A stretch of DNA of 5,199 nt from Candidatus Eiseniibacteriota bacterium (GTDB lineage Bacteria > JAFGKV01). The translations under genes and the position numbers were made by a program. Below the pieces are notes generated by a model. It did not search any database. It had not been told where the DNA came from and was given only the letters and a program-made list of their open reading frames with translations. The stretch spans positions 1 through 5,199 of the forward strand of contig JALOPK010000258.1 of the NCBI GenBank assembly GCA_025453925.1, in the 5' to 3' direction. Of the stretch, positions 2,901-5,199 are shown piece by piece. Every line of letters begins with the position of its first letter. Position 1 is the stretch's first letter.

Positions 2901-5199
2901 CTACCGGATCAAGGTGAGCACACCCGTGTCGCGGTGCCCGGCTGTCTCCAGCGAGCACACATAGGTACCCGCCGGGAGCGGCCTGCCGGCGTCGTCTTCA
3001 CCGTTCCATCTGCACACGAGGAGGCCCGGCATCGCCGTGCCGTTCTTGAGAGTCTTCACCATCCGGCCCTGGAGGTCGAAGACTCTGATGGTAACGAGGC
3101 ACGGCGTGCGCACTTCGCACCGGATGGTCGTGGCGTCGCTGAATGGATTTGGGACCCCCCACTGAAGCGATTCCGGTCGGGGTGCGTTCCCGGGAACGTC
3201 GCTCCCTGACTCGACAACGGACATAGACTGGTTGACCGGAAGGCCGGTCCGCACCTCGACGCCTCCCCTGGGCCACTGAACGATCAGCGAATCGACCACC
3301 GTCGCGTCACCGACCCCGAAGTGGGCGGCGAGCTGGCTCTGGCCGCAGGCACCTGTCTGAGTCGCGATCTCCCTGAGCTGCCACACCGCCTGGCCGCCGA
3401 TCGTTGCTTTTACCCGCACCTTGGCGCCTACCGCCGACCGATTGGCCCGAGTTCCCCGGCACTCTACCGACAGCCAGTTGTTTGGGGTCCCGGTGTTCCG
3501 GTAGATGCTGTTGTTCTCGTCATTCCCGAAGCAGCGCGCGACTCCGAGATCCAGATCCCCGTCGCCGTCGAAATCGCCCCATGCCGCGCCGTAGCTCCAC
3601 CCCTCATGCGCCGCGACCGGGCCCGACTGCACTCGGGTGAACGTCCCATCCCCGTTGTTGGCGTACAGGAAGTCGCTCAGCCGCTCGCCCGGATCCTGGC
3701 TGAAACCGTTCGAGACGAAGAGGTCCAGATCGCCGTCGTTGTCATAGTCGCCCCACGCGCTGCCGATGGACCAGCCGTGGTCGTTGACGATGACGCCGTT
3801 CATGATTCTCGTGAAGGCGCCGTCTCCGTTGTTTCGGAACAGGAAGTTGTTCTGATCACCCCAGTTGGCCACGAAGAGGTCAAGGTCGCCGTCATTGTCG
3901 TAGTCGGCCCACGAGGAGCCGAACGACTTGCCGTGCGTGGTGACCAGCGGTCCCTCGGTGATCCTCGTGAACTCGCCAGTCCCCTCGTTACGGTAGAGGG
4001 AGTTGTTCTCGTTCTCCGCGTTGGCCACGAAGAGATCGAGGTCGCCGTCGCCGTCATAGTCTCCCCAACTCACGCTCTTGGAGTGGAAGGCGTCGGTGGC
4101 AATATCCCCCTGGAGGACTCGGCGAAGCGTTCCGTTTCCCGCGCTGCGATACAGGAAGTTGACCTCAGCGCTGTCAGAGCCGGAATTCGCCACAAACAGG
4201 TCGAGCAACCCGTCCGCGTCATAGTCGGCCCACCCGCAGGTCTCGGAGTATCCGCCGTCTGAAACGGCAGGCCCCTCGATGACGCGCGTGAAGGTGCCAT
4301 CACTATTGTTCGCGTACAGCATGTTGTCCTGGCCGTACCAGTTCACCACGAACGCATCGAGATCCCCGTCGTTGTCGTAGTCGGCCCATGAGCTCCCGAC
4401 GGAACTCGCCCCGTCGCTCACGATGGGATCGTCGGTGACGGCCGAGAATGTCCCGTCGCCGCTGTTGTGGTACAGCCGGTTGTCCTGCCCGCTCTCCAAC
4501 CCGTTGGTGACGAACAAGTCGAGACGACCATCGTTGTCGACGTCGACCCAGTTCATTCCACGAGAATCGCCTCCGTCACTGACGGCAGGCCCCTCGCGCA
4601 CCTCGGCGAACTGCTGGATTCGCACGTGCAACGCCAGCGGATCTGGAGCGTCAGGATCGTCGTGGGAGAGCCATAGCGTACCGAACAGAGGCCCATCCTC
4701 CTGCGGCGTCCAGATGACCCGCAGATCCTGAGAGCAAAACGGCGGAATCGTCAACGGCAAGGGACAGTCAACCGTGACCACATCGGCGATCTCGTCGCTG
4801 AGAGACACCTGCTCGATGGTCAGGGCGCCGCTGCCCGCGGACACCACCGTCGCGTCCAGAGTGTCCGCGTCTCCCGGCGCAACGTAGTCGAAAAGAAGCT
4901 CGGTTGCCGGGATCGAAATGGCGGGAATGGTGAATGCCGCGAAGAGCGGCCACAGTCGGCCGCCGTATGCGCCCATGTCGGACCGAAGGCTGCCCTGGGC
5001 GGGGTACAGCGCGGTGCCGGGAGCGCTCGGGGACTCAGGATCGAGGGGTGAGGCGGGGTCACCAGCGTCGACACATGGGGACGTGGCGGTGAGGTAGAGG
5101 TTGGTGAGGTCGAATCCGGGGTCGACGGCGATGTTGCCCGTACCCGCCAGACCTCCCTGGATGTCACTGTAGGTGAAGGCGGCAGTCGCACTGGTGAGC
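2901..5199 (-). CDS. Large secreted/surface mosaic protein: beta-helix end, choice-of-anchor D Ig, 7 FG-GAP/VCBS repeats, ASPIC/UnbV, FlgD-like sorting domain (5'-truncated)
   Basis: The last 765 residues are visible; the start lies beyond the right edge. The first in-frame ATG (4976) is internal, because the 74 codons before it belong to a known module. Domains, numbered from the edge: 1-82, the end of a right-handed beta-helix with 'YSDIQGG' (10-16), 'SPCVDAGDP' (40-48) and 'DMGAYGG' (74-80), typical of choice-of-anchor Q proteins; about 89-199, a choice-of-anchor D/HYDIN-like Ig domain; about 201-574, seven FG-GAP/VCBS repeats, each with a DxDxDGxxD loop; about 573-662, ASPIC/UnbV ('NRSAVGAKV', 'HFGVG', 'VQWPRGG'); about 676-765, a FlgD-like domain with 'PNPF' (683-686), 'VFDLQGRMVKTL' and 'LPAGTYVC', ending 'TLIR', like type IX-style C-terminal sorting domains. 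Export and surface attachment are inferred from these modules; a ligand-binding or adhesive role is plausible but unproven. It converges with the DUF362 gene, leaving 16 bases between stops. Confidence 0.9.
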   Translation of the reverse strand, partial: LTSATAAFTYSDIQGGLAGTGNIAVDPGFDLTNLYLTATSPCVDAGDPASPLDPESPSAPGTALYPAQGSLRSDMGAYGGRLWPLFAAFTIPAISIPATELLFDYVAPGDADTLDATVVSAGSGALTIEQVSLSDEIADVVTVDCPLPLTIPPFCSQDLRVIWTPQEDGPLFGTLWLSHDDPDAPDPLALHVRIQQFAEVREGPAVSDGGDSRGMNWVDVDNDGRLDLFVTNGLESGQDNRLYHNSGDGTFSAVTDDPIVSDGASSVGSSWADYDNDGDLDAFVVNWYGQDNMLYANNSDGTFTRVIEGPAVSDGGYSETCGWADYDADGLLDLFVANSGSDSAEVNFLYRSAGNGTLRRVLQGDIATDAFHSKSVSWGDYDGDGDLDLFVANAENENNSLYRNEGTGEFTRITEGPLVTTHGKSFGSSWADYDNDGDLDLFVANWGDQNNFLFRNNGDGAFTRIMNGVIVNDHGWSIGSAWGDYDNDGDLDLFVSNGFSQDPGERLSDFLYANNGDGTFTRVQSGPVAAHEGWSYGAAWGDFDGDGDLDLGVARCFGNDENNSIYRNTGTPNNWLSVECRGTRANRSAVGAKVRVKATIGGQAVWQLREIATQTGACGQSQLAAHFGVGDATVVDSLIVQWPRGGVEVRTGLPVNQSMSVVESGSDVPGNAPRPESLQWGVPNPFSDATTIRCEVRTPCLVTIRVFDLQGRMVKTLKNGTAMPGLLVCRWNGEDDAGRPLPAGTYVCSLETAGHRDTGVLTLIR
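3477..4598 (-). repeat. Seven tandem FG-GAP/VCBS repeats within the surface protein gene
   Basis: The acidic loops begin (first Asp codon) at 4544, 4382, 4226, 4061, 3905, 3749 and 3575, a period of 52-58 residues (156-174 bases). Each unit runs roughly 'GP.VSDGG.S.G..W.DYDNDGDLDLFVAN....N.LYRN.GDGTFTRV'. All seven loops keep the acidic residues at positions 1, 3, 5 and 9 of DxDxDGxxD, the pattern of calcium-binding loops in beta-propeller blades. The DNA copies are similar but diverged, with short shared blocks of the kind 'CCGTCGTTGTCGTAGTCGG', so this is a protein-level repeat and not a recent DNA amplification. Confidence 0.9.

Noticed and set aside
3321-4262. A 313-codon plus-strand open frame opposite the FG-GAP repeats
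   Set aside because: Its Val/Glu-rich periodic product ('VEVAVIVIV'-like) is the mirror of the repeated DxDxDGxxD codons on the real strand, so the periodicity is inherited from the surface protein gene.
3477-4598. A DNA-level tandem repeat or CRISPR-like array
   Set aside because: The roughly 156-174-base periodicity is explained by protein repeats, the units are diverged at DNA level, and there are no constant short repeats with unique spacers.

Overview
The window is GC-rich and densely coding, with strong G/C preference at third codon positions. The protein architectures point to an uncultivated or environmental bacterium of the FCB type (Eisenbacteria, Krumholzibacteria or Latescibacteria-like lineages). 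These include a Tat-exported DUF362 protein, a very large surface protein with FG-GAP/VCBS repeats and ASPIC/UnbV, and a C-terminal FlgD/T9SS-like sorting domain with 'PNPF' and 'LPAGTY' motifs. The lineage is an inference from architecture only; no marker gene is present.

Left part (1-1309, + strand): a probable three-gene operon. It begins with the 3' end of a gene whose tail resembles the C-terminus of trimethylamine methyltransferase (MttB) family proteins. Its stop codon overlaps the start of a complete nitrilase-superfamily amidase with an intact Glu-Lys-Cys triad (YafV/omega-amidase-like). Five bases after that comes a small, very basic protein with two predicted membrane segments. A roughly 260-base non-coding stretch follows, with a short GC hairpin and a small inverted repeat.

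Middle (1571-2884, + strand): a complete DUF362 protein with a twin-arginine signal peptide and a C-terminal fibronectin-III-like domain, preceded by a strong ribosome binding site.

Right part (2901-5199, - strand): a long secreted or cell-surface mosaic protein that is convergent with the DUF362 gene, only 16 bases away. It is cut by the right edge of the window. The reading frame stays open to the last base, and the residues upstream of the first in-frame ATG are clearly coding: they form the end of a beta-helix with a choice-of-anchor Q signature. The visible order is beta-helix end, choice-of-anchor D/HYDIN-like Ig domain, seven calcium-loop repeats (probably a seven-bladed propeller), ASPIC/UnbV domain and FlgD-like sorting domain.

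The left operon looks metabolic (C1/methylamine plus amide hydrolysis), while the right half encodes exported or surface proteins. I see no sequence evidence that the two halves form one pathway. There are no tRNA or rRNA genes, CRISPR arrays, insertion sequences or phage genes.
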